DNA of 64,000 nucleotides from Azospirillum lipoferum (GTDB lineage Bacteria; Pseudomonadota; Alphaproteobacteria; Azospirillales; Azospirillaceae), in assembly GCF_024170005.1 (NCBI RefSeq), contig NZ_JALJXJ010000007.1:310001-374000 (forward strand), given 5' to 3'. Position numbers and translations under genes: made by a program. How positions within the stretch are numbered: the stretch's first letter is position 1; each line of letters begins with the position of its first letter. The notes beneath the pieces were generated by a model. The model was not told the DNA's origin and ran no database searches. It saw only the letters and a list, made by a program, of their open reading frames with translations. Shown here piece by piece: positions 50,826-59,579 of this stretch.

Positions 50826-52310
50826 TTAGGTCGTACCGACGTGGAGCAGACCGGCGGCGCGGCGGATGTGGGCGAGCACATCGGCGGCGAGGTCCGCCTC
50901 GTCGGCGAAGCTCACCCGTCCGCCCTTGCGGGCGCGCAAGTCCGAGACCACCTGCGCCGCCACACGCCGACTAAGCAGTTCCGCCGATTCGGGCCGGTGC
51001 ATGGCCATCGCGCGGACCGCGTCCAAGGTCACCTCGACCAGCAGCACGCCGGTGCTGCACCGCACCGTCTCGCCATGAATGGCGCCCTGGAGCAGGGCCG
51101 TCGCCCCGATCACCCCGCCCGGGCCGATGCTGCGGGCGGTCTCCTGCTGGCCACCCCGGCCACGCGCCGGCTCGGCCGCCAGCAGCCCTTCCAGCACGAC
51201 ATAGGCGGCCATCGCCGTCTCGCCGGCCTGGACCAGCGTCGTTCCCGCGGTCATCCGGCGCAGACGGGCCTCTTCCGCCAGTACTTCCAGATCGTCGGCC
51301 GGCATGTCGCCCAACAGCGGCGTGGCCGCCATCGCCTGCATGATCACGGGCAGTTCCACGGTCCGCCATTCCACCGCCACCGGATCGCCCGGTGCGCGCT
51401 CCCCCTTTGGCCAGGCGGGCCGCAGGCCGGCGGCATTCAGATGCTCCAGCACCTTTTGCAGCACCATGCTGCGGGCCCGGAACCGCAGTTCGACCGGGGT
51501 GTCGAAGAAGACCCCGTACTCCACACCGTTGAGGGTCACGGAGCGTACACGCGCGTACGGCTTGCCGGCGCCCGCCACCGTGAAGGCCGCCGATGCCTCC
51601 AGCGCCGCCGCTTCCAGGATGCGTAGCACGCGCTCCGCCGGCACGGTCGCATCCATGACGATGCAGGTCATGAATTCCAGGAAGGGTCCGGGGCGGGAAT
51701 GGTTGGTGATGGTGGAGGCGGCGATCCGGCTGTTCGGCACCACGACGATGTTGCCGCAATCGTCCTTCAGCCTTGTGCTGCGCCAGCTGATCTCCTGAAC
51801 GCGCCCCTCGATGGTGATGTCGCCGACCTTATGCAGGCGGATATGCTCGCCGATGCGGATCGGCCGATCGAGGTTCAGCGCCAGACCGCTGCAAATGTCC
51901 AGCAGCGGTTCGCGCACCGCCATGCCCAGCACAACGCCGAGCACACCCGACGCCGCCCACAGCACGGTCAGGTCCTGCTTGAAGACATAGCCGGCGATGG
52001 CGGCGAAGGCGATGGAGAAGACCACCAGCCCGGACAGCTGCACCAGAAGCCGCGGCACCGGCTCGCCCAGCGCCGAACCGACCAGCCCCTCCAGCAGCAC
52101 GATCTGGATCAGCCGGTGCACAAACTGGGCGGCGAACAGGATCAGGCCGATGTTCAGCGCATAGGCCAGAACCCGGAACACCATCTCCAGCGCTTCGGCC
52201 CCGGCCTTCTGATAAGTGTTGCCGGCCAGATACAGCGCACCGGCCAGCGCGAGGCTGCCGGCGAGCGGCGTCAGGAGTTTGCTGAGCTTGCGGAGGAAAG
52301 GGGCGGGCAT
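50826..52310 (-). CDS. MscS-type mechanosensitive channel with cyclic-nucleotide-binding domain
   Basis: This 494-residue channel has four predicted helices in the first 150 residues. The pore-lining helix (LTVLWAASGVLGVVLGMAVREPLLDICSGLALNLDRPIRIGE) and the MscS beta domain (IEGRVQEISWRSTRLKDDCGNIVVVPNSRI) are clear. From about 345 to 470 a Crp-type cyclic-nucleotide-binding fold follows (ATPLLGDMPADDLEVLAEEARLRRMTAGTTLVQAGETAMAAYVVLEGLL). The typical phosphate cassette is weakly conserved, so ligand binding is uncertain. It overlaps the chemoreceptor gene by 40 bases. Confidence 0.9.
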   Translation of the reverse strand: MPAPFLRKLSKLLTPLAGSLALAGALYLAGNTYQKAGAEALEMVFRVLAYALNIGLILFAAQFVHRLIQIVLLEGLVGSALGEPVPRLLVQLSGLVVFSIAFAAIAGYVFKQDLTVLWAASGVLGVVLGMAVREPLLDICSGLALNLDRPIRIGEHIRLHKVGDITIEGRVQEISWRSTRLKDDCGNIVVVPNSRIAASTITNHSRPGPFLEFMTCIVMDATVPAERVLRILEAAALEASAAFTVAGAGKPYARVRSVTLNGVEYGVFFDTPVELRFRARSMVLQKVLEHLNAAGLRPAWPKGERAPGDPVAVEWRTVELPVIMQAMAATPLLGDMPADDLEVLAEEARLRRMTAGTTLVQAGETAMAAYVVLEGLLAAEPARGRGGQQETARSIGPGGVIGATALLQGAIHGETVRCSTGVLLVEVTLDAVRAMAMHRPESAELLSRRVAAQVVSDLRARKGGRVSFADEADLAADVLAHIRRAAGLLHVGTT

Positions 52311-54265
52311 GGGGCGCGCGACTCCGAGGAAACGAGGACAAAGCGGCTGATCTGGTCGCGGGTCCGGTGGATCATACGCGCCAGTTCCTCCATGGTGGCG
52401 CAAATCTCCTCGGCGGCACCGGCATTGCCCTGGCTGCCGGCGCGCAGCGACGACACGCGCTCGTGCAGGTCCTTGACCGCCGCCGACTGCTGGGTGATCG
52501 CGGCGGAGATCGCCTGCACCACGCCGCTGCTGTCCTGCGCCGCCTCGGCGATCCGCTCGATGGCGGTGCGGGCTTCGCCGGTGACGGCGACGCCGGAGCG
52601 GACCAGCTGCGTCGATTCGGCGATGATCTGCTCGATGTCCTGGGCGGCGACGGCGGCCTCTTCGGCCAGACGGCCGATCTGTTGGGCGACGATGCCGAAA
52701 CCACGTCCCTCCTGCCCGGCCCGCGCCGCCTCGATGCCGGCGTTCAGCGACAGGATGTGCGTCTTGTCGGAGATGCGGGCGATCTTGCCGGTGATCTGCT
52801 CGATCCGCTCATGCGCCTCGGCGATCCGCTCCACCGATTCGGCAAGCCGGACGAGCCGCGTCTGCCCATCCTCGGCGAAGGCGGTGGTCCGCGCGGCCAG
52901 CTCGCTTCCGCGTGCGGCATTGTGGGCGATGGTGTCGACCGCCATCGCGGTCTGGCCGATGCCGGCGGCGACATTGGTCAGGGTGCCGAGTTGGCTGGCC
53001 GACAGGTCGGCCACCTGCCGGGCGGCGGCAGTGGTCTGGGTGACCGCGACGGCCGTCTGTTCGGTGTCCCCGGCGATGTCGGCGACCAGGACGCGCAGAT
53101 GCTCCACCGCCTGGTTCAGGTCGGATTTCAGCCGGGCATATTCGCCCTGGTAGGTTCCGGTCACCGTGCGCGTCAGGTCGCCCTGGGCCACCGCGGCACT
53201 GATCGCCCCCACCTCGCTCAGCAGGGTCACCAGCGTGTCCAGGCTGCGGTTCAGGTTGGCCTTCAGCGCGCGCAGGTCGCCTTCATAGGCTCCCATCATC
53301 CGGCCGCGCAGGTCGCCGGCGGCCAGCATCTGCATGACCTCCACCACCTCGAACAGCGGACGGGTCAGCCCCTCGATCAGTTCGTTCATGCCCTTGACGA
53401 GGGTGGCATAGTCGCCGCCATGGCCGATCACGTCGACCCGGGTGGACAGCACGCCGCCATGCGCCGCCTCGACCAGTTCGCCGAGATCGCTGGCGAGCGC
53501 CCGCACGGCCATGCCCGTCGATTCCACCGCACGGGCCATCTGGCCGATGTCGTCCGCCCGCTCCACCGGCGCGGCGGTCGGCGTGAAGTCGCCTTCCGCC
53601 AGACGGTTCAGCGTGCCGGTCATGGCCACGATGGGACGGCCGATGCCATTGTCCACCGCCCACAGGCAGATGCCGCCGAAGACCAGGACGACCGCCAGCC
53701 CGGCCAGGATCAGGCTGCGGCTGTTGCCGATCAGCCTGTTGCTGTTGCTGTTGGCCACCGCCGCCTGCGCGGTCGCGAGTTGGACGAGTTCCTCCAGGTC
53801 CTTGCTCAGCGATTCGAACACGCGGGCCGATTGTTTGACCATTATCGTCGCATCGGCGATCTGATCTTCCCGCGACAGGGCGATCATCTTTTCACTGCTG
53901 GCCATATAGGCGGTATAGCTGCGGACGAAGCTGTCGTAGCGACGACGCTCTTCGGGGGTGTCGACCAGCGCCTCGTACTCGGCACGACGGGCGGCGATCT
54001 CGCCCTTCAGACGCTCCATCGTCTTTTCATCGGCGTCCATGCCGGCCGCATCCTTGCTCAGCACATGCAGCAGTTCCGCGGCGCGGTAGTCGCTGGTTGC
54101 GACGTCGATGGCGTAGGTCGTCCGGACGGCGGTCAGGATGTCGGTCGCGATCAGGCTGCTGTCGGCGGAGACCGACGACAGCACCTGAAGCACGATGAAT
54201 CCGAAGGCGACGAAGATGCCGATGAGGAATGCGAAAGCCAGCCGAAGCTTGGTTTTAATGCTCAT
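52271..54265 (-). CDS. Methyl-accepting chemotaxis protein with tandem HAMP domains
   Basis: This 664-residue receptor has helix one (8-31), a four-helix-bundle-like periplasmic sensor (32-182) and helix two (183-204). Up to four consecutive HAMP-like units follow (205-257 and three more to about 392, marked by GDLRGRMMGAYEGDLRALKANLN and GDLTRTVTGTYQGEYARLKSDLN). The signalling domain (about 395-635) has the tip HILSLNAGIEAARAGQEGRGFGIVAQQI. No CheB/CheR-binding pentapeptide ends the chain; instead a serine/proline tail runs into the channel gene. Confidence 0.93.
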   Translation of the reverse strand: MSIKTKLRLAFAFLIGIFVAFGFIVLQVLSSVSADSSLIATDILTAVRTTYAIDVATSDYRAAELLHVLSKDAAGMDADEKTMERLKGEIAARRAEYEALVDTPEERRRYDSFVRSYTAYMASSEKMIALSREDQIADATIMVKQSARVFESLSKDLEELVQLATAQAAVANSNSNRLIGNSRSLILAGLAVVLVFGGICLWAVDNGIGRPIVAMTGTLNRLAEGDFTPTAAPVERADDIGQMARAVESTGMAVRALASDLGELVEAAHGGVLSTRVDVIGHGGDYATLVKGMNELIEGLTRPLFEVVEVMQMLAAGDLRGRMMGAYEGDLRALKANLNRSLDTLVTLLSEVGAISAAVAQGDLTRTVTGTYQGEYARLKSDLNQAVEHLRVLVADIAGDTEQTAVAVTQTTAAARQVADLSASQLGTLTNVAAGIGQTAMAVDTIAHNAARGSELAARTTAFAEDGQTRLVRLAESVERIAEAHERIEQITGKIARISDKTHILSLNAGIEAARAGQEGRGFGIVAQQIGRLAEEAAVAAQDIEQIIAESTQLVRSGVAVTGEARTAIERIAEAAQDSSGVVQAISAAITQQSAAVKDLHERVSSLRAGSQGNAGAAEEICATMEELARMIHRTRDQISRFVLVSSESRAPCPPLSSASSANS

Positions 54266-54303
54266 GGTCGGCAAGCATCCTGATAGGGTGTGGCATGATG
54301 GGC

Positions 54304-55773
54304 TCAGACGGGTCCGGTTTCGGGCATCGCTTCTGCGGCCACCCACCCCAGGCGGGCGGCGGCAAGACATCGTCGCACCGGCAGAGGCAGGACCGCAGGC
54401 GACGGCAGGCGACTGCGCAGGCGGTAGAGCCAGCGGCCACGCTCCCCCTCCATCCCGGCGGCAAGACCGACAGCATCGAAGGCCAGCATGGCCGCCGGGG
54501 GCAGCGGATACGCCTCAAGCCAGGGGAATTCGGGCTCCGCGATCACCGACGTCCGGTCGACGGACAGGACGAAGGGCCGAGAACCCTCCGGCCGCAGCCT
54601 GATCAGCGTCCTGCATCGCGGACGGGACCGCCGCCCCAGCGCCACGGCGGCATCGAAGACCGGAAGAGCGCCCGGCGTCCGGTCCGCGGTCGGAGCGCTG
54701 TCGGGCTCCAGCACCCGGTCGATCAGGGCGAGCGGCAGGGCCAGCCCGACATCCGCCGCCTGTACGGTCAGCACCGGCTCCGCCTGCACATCGTCCGCCA
54801 CGGCAGACGGCGCGCAGGAAACGGCCGAAGCGGCGGCAGCCGGCCAGCCGAAGAGGACGGCGGCATCCACCACCGGCACCGGCGGCATGCCGGGCCGGTC
54901 GAGCCACAGCTGCGACGTGCCTCCCGGTAGAGCCATCGCGATGACCTGCCGCGGATCGCAGGGCGTCACCCCGATGACCCGGTCGACCAGCAGCGCCGCC
55001 TGCTGCCCGTCGAAGCCCAGCACCACGGCCCAGCGCTCGCCCGCCCCACCGGTCCGCTCAAGCGGCGGGATCGGAAGAGCGTCGGCAAGGCTGCGGGCGG
55101 GCAGCAGAAAATCGTCCACCCTCACCAGCGCATCCACGCCCGTCGCCCGCAAAGGCTGGCGGGAACCGACCAGTCCGACACGCTCGATGGTCGCCCCCAA
55201 ACCGGCATCGCGCGATCCGGCACCCGGGGTGGTGACGGAGAGCGCGGCGGTCACGGAGCCGCATGTGACGAACAGCAGGGAAATCGTCGCCGCCATCGGC
55301 GGAGGCGCCGCAGCGGTCCGACGGCCCACAGCCGGCGGCACCCAGGGAGCCAGATGGGACAGGACGTCCGGACTGGCACCCGTCACCGGTTCGGCCTTGC
55401 CCTTGCGGATCACCGCATCGACGCGCAGCGCGACACCGCCGTCGCCGGACGCGACCACGACCAGGGCACCACCTGGCTTCCGCGCCCCCAAATCCGCAGC
55501 GGAGTCCACAACGGCGAAAGGCCGGCCTTCGATGCAGGCGAGTCCCCGAACTGTCCCAGGGGCATGTGGAATGGGTGTCAGGCAGGCCGAAGGCTCCGCA
55601 ACGAACAGCACATCATCGGCGGCAAGAGTCCATTCCGCCCCGCCGTCCCTGATCGTCAAGGCGTCCAAGGACGTGACGGCGGCCAACGTGGTGTTGAGCA
55701 TGTCAACAGGGGCGGCGGCGGCCAGCGGATGGGCAAGCGGCTCCGTCCAAGGCTCGGCAACTCCCCGGGCCAT
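54304..55773 (-). CDS. Protein with three CheW-like segments
   Basis: This 489-residue protein seems to hold three CheW-type beta modules. Segment one (about 25-135) has LTPIPHAPGTVRGLACIEGRPFAVVD; segment two (about 165-320) has RTGGAGERWAVVLGFDGQQAALLVDRVIGVTP; segment three (about 345-450) has LTVQAADVGLALPLALIDRVLEP. CheW couples receptors to CheA, and a triple version could scaffold receptor arrays. The gene is read in the same direction 38 bases before the chemoreceptor gene. No CheA, CheY or CheR gene lies nearby. Domain assignment is by pattern only. Confidence 0.65.
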   Translation of the reverse strand: MARGVAEPWTEPLAHPLAAAAPVDMLNTTLAAVTSLDALTIRDGGAEWTLAADDVLFVAEPSACLTPIPHAPGTVRGLACIEGRPFAVVDSAADLGARKPGGALVVVASGDGGVALRVDAVIRKGKAEPVTGASPDVLSHLAPWVPPAVGRRTAAAPPPMAATISLLFVTCGSVTAALSVTTPGAGSRDAGLGATIERVGLVGSRQPLRATGVDALVRVDDFLLPARSLADALPIPPLERTGGAGERWAVVLGFDGQQAALLVDRVIGVTPCDPRQVIAMALPGGTSQLWLDRPGMPPVPVVDAAVLFGWPAAAASAVSCAPSAVADDVQAEPVLTVQAADVGLALPLALIDRVLEPDSAPTADRTPGALPVFDAAVALGRRSRPRCRTLIRLRPEGSRPFVLSVDRTSVIAEPEFPWLEAYPLPPAAMLAFDAVGLAAGMEGERGRWLYRLRSRLPSPAVLPLPVRRCLAAARLGWVAAEAMPETGPV

Positions 55774-56092
55774 CCGGTTTCCCTTAAGCGAATTCGATTT
55801 CTCCCACAGACTGTACCCTGGATCGGCAATGAGTTGAAGGTGCGTGTTGCCGAACGACCTCATCTGACGAACATGCCCGCATGCGGGCGTAAAAGTTTTG
55901 TTAACTGTATCCGATCAACGTGCGGGCGTGACAAGCAAGGGGTGTCGTGAAAAGTTGTTGCCTTCGCCTCCGCCTTTCGAATTACTCTCATAGGGATATG
56001 TTGCCCGCAAGAACGCATCCGTGCGCTCGTGCGGGCGCAGGGACCATGCCTCCGCCATCACAAATTCGCCGTTTTCAATTCCAGGATCCGCA
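55774..56092. promoter_or_regulatory. Intergenic region with five GC-rich octamers
   Basis: These 319 bases between divergent genes hold no gene. An octamer TGCGGGCG or its reverse-strand variant TGCCCGCA occurs at 55874, 55882, 55921, 56002 and 56030. The first two form a perfect 14-bp palindrome (55875-55888). The surrounding DNA is AT-richer and carries a run AAAAGTTTTGTTAACTG. Regulatory meaning is unproved. Confidence 0.35.
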
Positions 56093-56521
56093 ATGGCCGA
56101 TACCGAAGATCCGCGCCGCAGATTTGCCGACCTTGTCAAGCTGAGCGGCCTGACCAGCAAGTTCATCGATCGTGAGGCGGAGCGCCGCGTCCTTGAGGAG
56201 GGCGTCATCCGCTGCGGTCTGTCGCTGGACGAAGCGCGCGGCATGATGCGGGCCGTCGCGGACGACAACGACTATGTCTTCGAGAGCGAGACGGAACGCC
56301 GTGTCCGCCAGATCCTCGACAAGCAGGCCGGCAAGAAGGGCAAGATCAGCAAGAAGCAGTTCGACCAGACCGCTTCGATCCTGCGCGACTTCACCAACAG
56401 CTCCATCGGCGAGCAGGAGGCGCGGCGCCAGGTCAAGCGCATCATGATCGAGAATGGCTGGAAGCCGCGCCGCGCCGGCATCCTGCCGACCCAGCGCTGG
56501 TACAAGGGCATCGAGGTCTAG
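56093..56521 (+). CDS. Conserved-looking cytoplasmic protein of unknown function
   Basis: This 142-residue protein is highly charged and helical, with no signal or membrane segment. It contains LVKLSGLTSKFIDREAERRVLEEGV, a Lys-rich segment (KQAGKKGKISKKQFDQ) and a basic C terminus ending in GILPTQRWYKGIEV. I recognise no domain. ATG 56093 is chosen because upstream in-frame codons are unlike a protein start. A strong terminator follows immediately. Confidence 0.7.
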   Translation: MADTEDPRRRFADLVKLSGLTSKFIDREAERRVLEEGVIRCGLSLDEARGMMRAVADDNDYVFESETERRVRQILDKQAGKKGKISKKQFDQTASILRDFTNSSIGEQEARRQVKRIMIENGWKPRRAGILPTQRWYKGIEV

Positions 56522-56556
56522 AGCTTCCTGCGTTTGATGCAAAACGCAGGAAGCTC
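56521..56556 (+). terminator. Strong hairpin terminator
   Basis: A perfect 15-bp stem (56521-56535 with 56542-56556) with a 6-base loop begins at the last base of the stop codon at 56521. The tail is not T-rich, but the stem is among the longest in the window. Confidence 0.75.
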
Positions 56557-56669
56557 CAGCCTTATGTTTGACGATCGGATTCACGCTCCAAATCGATTCC
56601 GATTTTACGCGATCCGATCTAGAACAGGCTTCGCCGGCGCGCTGTTCCCAAGGCTTCGGGCGATGACCG

Positions 56670-57314
56670 ATGGACGTTCTGAACCTCCTTTCGTCTGCCG
56701 CGTCCGACGCCGTCGGGGTGCTGCTGATCGTCGTTCCGCTGCTGCTTTACCGCTGGCTGGCGGATAGCGTCGCCCATTGGCCGCCCTATGGCGCGTTGCG
56801 GAAGGACAAGGCGGCGATCGCCGGCTTCCTGCTGGGCGTCTGCCTGGTGGCGGTGACGCCCTTGCCGGGCCAGCCGCTGAGCTTCGACAGCATCTTCAAC
56901 CGGGGCGGCCCCTGGGATTTCGACATGGACGCCTTCGGCGATCTGGTGCTCGACCGGATGGCTGTGGCGCCCAGGCTGCTGCTCGACCGGCTGATCCTGG
57001 ACGACGAGCGGCTGAACCTGACCTTGGGCGTCGCCGCCGCCGCGGCGCTGCTGGTCGGTCACGCCATCGGCGGATTCTTCCGGCTGCGCTGGCGGCGGGC
57101 GATGGCGACCGTGGTCTTCGACCAGATCGTCGCCGTGATGACCGCCATCCTGACCCTTTACGCCGCGATGCTGGCCCTGTGGCTGTGCAACCGACTGAAT
57201 TTCTGGATTTTCCTGGTCGGCATCCTGGCGATCCAGGAATACCGCTACAACCTGTTCGGCCTGTTTCCCCGACATCGTCATTTCCGCCTGCCCCGCTTCC
57301 GCCTGCCGCAATAG
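56670..57314 (+). CDS. Multi-helix membrane protein of unknown function
   Basis: This 214-residue protein has about five membrane helices (VGVLLIVVPLLLYRWLADSV, AAIAGFLLGVCLVAVTPL, LTLGVAAAAALLVGHAIGG, IVAVMTAILTLYAAMLALWL, FWIFLVGILAI) and a basic C-terminal tail. I recognise no family. It is convergent with the small DUF6524-like gene. Confidence in the reading frame rests on the strong hydrophobic periodicity. Confidence 0.65.
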   Translation: MDVLNLLSSAASDAVGVLLIVVPLLLYRWLADSVAHWPPYGALRKDKAAIAGFLLGVCLVAVTPLPGQPLSFDSIFNRGGPWDFDMDAFGDLVLDRMAVAPRLLLDRLILDDERLNLTLGVAAAAALLVGHAIGGFFRLRWRRAMATVVFDQIVAVMTAILTLYAAMLALWLCNRLNFWIFLVGILAIQEYRYNLFGLFPRHRHFRLPRFRLPQ

Positions 57315-57334
57315 GCCGGCAGAGGGTCGTGCAG

Positions 57335-57381
57335 CCGGCATGGCTTAAGGCGGCGGGTACCGGCATGGCTTAAGGCGGCGG
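57335..57381. repeat. Tandem 25-bp duplication
   Basis: A 22-bp unit, CCGGCATGGCTTAAGGCGGC plus GG, occurs at 57335-57356 and 57360-57381 with 3 bases between. The second copy contains the stop codon of the gene at 57370, so the duplication sits just past that gene end and looks recent. Confidence 0.8.
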
Positions 57382-57774
57382 ATAGATGACCTGCGAGGTG
57401 CCGATGACCCGTCGCTTGAAATGCGCCCAGCACAGGCCGGCGGCCAGGGTCACCGACGCCAGCGTCAGCATCAGATAGCCGGTCCAGAACGGCGCCTGCC
57501 CGTCGAACACGTCGAAATGGCGCAAGGTCATGTAGCCGCTCAGCAGGATGGCCGCCGAAATCCCGATCCCCAGCACGCCCAATGCCAACCACGCGATCCG
57601 CAGATAGACGACATAGATGGCGAACAGGACCATGCCCACCGCGATCTTCGCCGACAGACGCGTGCCGTCATCCTCGCCGATCCAGGCAAGATACGAGTAT
57701 CCCGCCGGGTTCCAGGTGGCGAACAGCAGCAGGAAGCAGCTGAGGGTGCGGACGATGTAGCCATAAAACTTCAC
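57370..57774 (-). CDS. Small four-helix membrane protein, DUF6524-like, copy 1
   Basis: This 134-residue protein has four membrane helices and the motif TWNPAGYSYLAWI near residue 21. The paralog at 57857 has TYNPSGYSYYHWI at the same place and a similar C-terminal VIPP ending. I believe both belong to DUF6524, a family without known function. They are tandem, 82 bases apart, and transcribed together. Confidence 0.75.
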   Translation of the reverse strand: MKFYGYIVRTLSCFLLLFATWNPAGYSYLAWIGEDDGTRLSAKIAVGMVLFAIYVVYLRIAWLALGVLGIGISAAILLSGYMTLRHFDVFDGQAPFWTGYLMLTLASVTLAAGLCWAHFKRRVIGTSQVIYPPP

Positions 57775-57856
57775 GATGCCGGATCCTCAGCCAGCGCACA
57801 TGGCAGACGGGAGCATGACAGATCGGAGCATGGCGGCGCGGGGTAGGCCGTTCGGG

Positions 57857-58267
57857 TCATGGCGGGATGACGTTCTGCGAATCGACCTGCCCGGACAGCC
57901 GGTAGCGCACCAGGGACCAGCTGAAGCCGGTGCCCAGCAGCGTCGCCACGCCGGTCAGCAGGGTCAGCGTCAGCGTGGTCGGCTTGTCCAGGTCGAGCAG
58001 GCCGTAATCCCACAGCATCCACACCGACACGCCATAGATGGCGGCGACCAGCAGCATCCCGATCAGCTTCATCGACCGGTAGGTCGCCAGCACATGGGTA
58101 TAGATCAGGAAGACCATGACGGTGCCGACGAACAGCTTCAGCGTCCAGTGCCCGGTGTCCTCCATGCCGATCCAGTGGTAATAGGAATAGCCGGAGGGGT
58201 TGTAGGTGCCGAAAACCGTAAGCAAGGTCAGCAGCATCCTGACGATGAAACCTGCGGTCGTCAGCAT
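57857..58267 (-). CDS. Small four-helix membrane protein, DUF6524-like, copy 2
   Basis: This 136-residue paralog of the protein at 57370 has four membrane helices and TYNPSGYSYYHWI near residue 20. ATG 58267 starts at the equivalent position of the paralog; the long upstream extension lacks hydrophobic or conserved content. It opens the two-gene minus-strand pair and is divergent from the plus-strand gene at 58455. The 187 bases between hold no gene. Confidence 0.75.
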   Translation of the reverse strand: MLTTAGFIVRMLLTLLTVFGTYNPSGYSYYHWIGMEDTGHWTLKLFVGTVMVFLIYTHVLATYRSMKLIGMLLVAAIYGVSVWMLWDYGLLDLDKPTTLTLTLLTGVATLLGTGFSWSLVRYRLSGQVDSQNVIPP

Positions 58268-58454
58268 CGGAAAGCCTGCGAAGGCAAGGGAAAGGCATGG
58301 ACCGCCACTGTACCGGACCGCGCCCCCGCCGACCAGCGTTCTTGCCGGTTCGTCTCCGTGACAAAGCTGCTTTACAATCTGACGCCGGACACGTGTTATC
58401 GCTGCGTCCGTCCGCGCATCGGAAGGTCCACACTGCAAGAGGTTATCCGGATCC

Positions 58455-59579
58455 GTGCGCGCCTTCACTGTCATGTTCGGCCGACCGGCGGCGATGGCTG
58501 CCAGCGTCGGCCTTGCGATCCTGTTCCTCTCCGCGGGCTGGACCGCGCTGCCGACACGGAACGCCCCATCCACCCTTGCCTACCGTCTGCCGGACGGCGA
58601 TCCGGCCGCCGGTGATGAGGGCATGCCTGTCTTCGTCCTGCGCCCCGACCATTCGACTCTGCGGGCCGGCGTCGCCCGGATGCAGACCGGCGGACGCATC
58701 GACGTCACGCTCTACGACCCGTCCGATCCGGAACTGACCCAGGAAAGCGAGGGTCTGCTGTTCAACGCCGACCTCCGAGTCATGTGGCTCCTGGCAACGG
58801 ACGAGGAGCGCGCCGCGCTGCGGCGCGGCATCGAAAAGCTGGGAGTGGGCCTGCGCGACGCCATCGACGCGGTGCTGCGCTCGCCCGAATTCAATGACGA
58901 ATACCGCTCCGTGCTGAAGGACGTCGGCCGTCAGGCCATCGACACCGCCTGGCACCATCCCGGCACCAAGGCCGCTTATGACGAGCTGGTGCGCAGCGCC
59001 GAACCGGTCCTGCGCGAGGCGATCGGACGCGATCTGCGGGGCATCGTGATGAAGCGGGCCGAACCGATGGTGTGGGACATGCTGTCGGCCAATGTCGGCT
59101 CGGTGCTCAAACTGTTCCAGGACCAGCCGTGGAACCTCACGCCGGTCGAACAGGCGCTGGAGGGCATCCAGCGCGACGTGCGCGAACAGGGGCTGGTCGA
59201 GAAGACGACCCAGCGCATCCTGGACAGCTGGCAGGCGAAGGCCTTCATGCAGACCTTCGCCAACAATGCGATGGATGCCGCGGTGCGCGATCCGCGGATG
59301 CGCGATGCGGTGCACCGGCTGCTGACCGACCAGCGGCTGGGCGCCTACCTGACCCCGGCTTCCCAGCCGGCGAACGAACTGGCCCGGCTGGCGCCGCAGA
59401 TCCTGTTCGGCGTCCATCCGCAATCGGACCTCAACGCGCTCGCCGCCTACATCTTCCGCGGCTTCATCACCGGGCGCCCCGGCCAGTTGGTCATCCTGAC
59501 CAGCCCGCGCCAGCGCGACCAGATCCTGGCCCTCGACCGCTTCGCTCCCCGGCCTCTCTTGTACGGCGTGCCGCAATGA
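58455..59579 (+). CDS. Exported or membrane-anchored protein preceding a lipid ABC transporter
   Basis: This 374-residue protein has one N-terminal hydrophobic segment (MAASVGLAILFLSAGWTAL) that serves as signal or anchor. The rest is mainly helical (FNDEYRSVLKDVGRQAIDTAWHHPGTKAAYDELV, SWQAKAFMQTFANNAMDAAV). I recognise no family. Its stop overlaps the ABC transporter start in an ATGA arrangement, so it is probably a dedicated periplasmic partner of that transporter, in place of the MlaD-type protein of other systems. Confidence 0.7.
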   Translation: MRAFTVMFGRPAAMAASVGLAILFLSAGWTALPTRNAPSTLAYRLPDGDPAAGDEGMPVFVLRPDHSTLRAGVARMQTGGRIDVTLYDPSDPELTQESEGLLFNADLRVMWLLATDEERAALRRGIEKLGVGLRDAIDAVLRSPEFNDEYRSVLKDVGRQAIDTAWHHPGTKAAYDELVRSAEPVLREAIGRDLRGIVMKRAEPMVWDMLSANVGSVLKLFQDQPWNLTPVEQALEGIQRDVREQGLVEKTTQRILDSWQAKAFMQTFANNAMDAAVRDPRMRDAVHRLLTDQRLGAYLTPASQPANELARLAPQILFGVHPQSDLNALAAYIFRGFITGRPGQLVILTSPRQRDQILALDRFAPRPLLYGVPQ

